DNA from: Terrimicrobiaceae bacterium
Lineage (GTDB): Bacteria; Verrucomicrobiota; Verrucomicrobiia; Chthoniobacterales; Terrimicrobiaceae
Assembly (NCBI GenBank): GCA_018402345.1
Contig: JAGYIV010000010.1
Span: forward strand, 496,001-560,000
Reading direction: 5' to 3'
Length of the DNA stretch: 64,000 nt
Shown here: positions 63,962-64,000 of the stretch, in pieces
Layout of the letters: each line of letters begins with the position of its first letter
How positions within the stretch are numbered: the first letter of the stretch is position 1
Translations under genes and position numbers: made by a program
The notes under the pieces: generated by a model
Told to the model about the DNA's origin: nothing
Database searches by the model: none
What the model saw: the letters and a program-made list of their open reading frames with translations, nothing else

Positions 63962-64000
63962 AAGATGCGAATGTGCGGGCTCCTTTTACGCCGTGCTACA
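63962..64000. repeat. Short dispersed repeat, cut by the window end
   Basis: AGATGCGAATGTGCGGGCTC then CTTTTACGCCGTGCTACA, matching 52424-52463. The full unit probably extends beyond the window. Confidence 0.58.

Noticed and set aside
50244-64000. CRISPR array
   Set aside because: The repeats are not regularly spaced, vary in length, and TA genes rather than short spacers lie between them. No cas gene is present.
50244-64000. Canonical mobile or chromosomal integron
   Set aside because: No tyrosine integrase of the IntI type and no series of consensus attC sites. Only one attC-like hairpin was found, so I report it separately with low confidence.

Overview
The window looks like a chromosomal stretch of a Verrucomicrobiota bacterium. 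This is inferred from gene content: a Minf_1886-family protein, a GH29 fucosidase next to a very large secreted protein, a Ser/Thr kinase fused to a DUF1080 domain, and high GC through the first 50 kb. No 16S gene is present, so the assignment is an inference.

Layout. 1-8.5 kb: end of an Rpn-type nuclease gene, a secreted GH29 enzyme coupled to a 1000-residue secreted protein of unknown family, an intact IS4-family element with a 9-bp target duplication, and a membrane kinase with an external DUF1080 domain. 8.6-11.7 kb: a truncated paralogue of the 1000-residue protein runs straight into a decayed plasmid-like element (TraG/VirD4-like ATPase fragment and an HUH replication initiator) that ends beside tRNA-Phe. 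11.8-22 kb: sugar transporter, a partner-switching signalling trio (response regulator, PP2C phosphatase, RsbW-like kinase), SLC13 and TauE permeases, M16 peptidase and small conserved genes. 22-29.5 kb: oxidoreductases and a five-gene operon that fits unsaturated-uronate breakdown (GH88, SDR, cupin, Gfo/Idh, KDPG aldolase). 30-32.4 kb: arsR-acr3-arsC. 32.6-50.2 kb: DAHP synthase, 5-FTHF cyclo-ligase, SSS/DUF4212 symporter, the complete mrpABCDEFG antiporter operon, and lnt-purS-purQ-pgi joined by ATGA overlaps.

From about 50.3 kb to the end the composition becomes more AT-rich and the content changes sharply. At least twelve different type II toxin-antitoxin (TA) operons follow, mostly on the minus strand: AbrB/PIN, HicBA, Phd/RelE, DUF2281/RelE, BrnTA, PIN/RHH twice, MazEF, YefM/YoeB and others. 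They are separated by about 17 copies of a 20-bp imperfect palindrome with longer arms. The copies sit just 3' of the TA operons, sometimes supplying the stop codon. Pieces of IS3, IS4 and a whole IS110 element lie among them, and two transposase fragments end exactly at a repeat. One attC-like hairpin follows the first TA pair, but no integron integrase is visible. This TA/repeat island is the most unusual part of the window.

Five otherwise conserved genes (an MFS sugar transporter, a response regulator, acr3, lnt, pgi) each carry a single-base change in a short homopolymer that splits the reading frame, and mrpD may carry a sixth. The pattern suggests residual sequencing or assembly indels rather than true gene loss.
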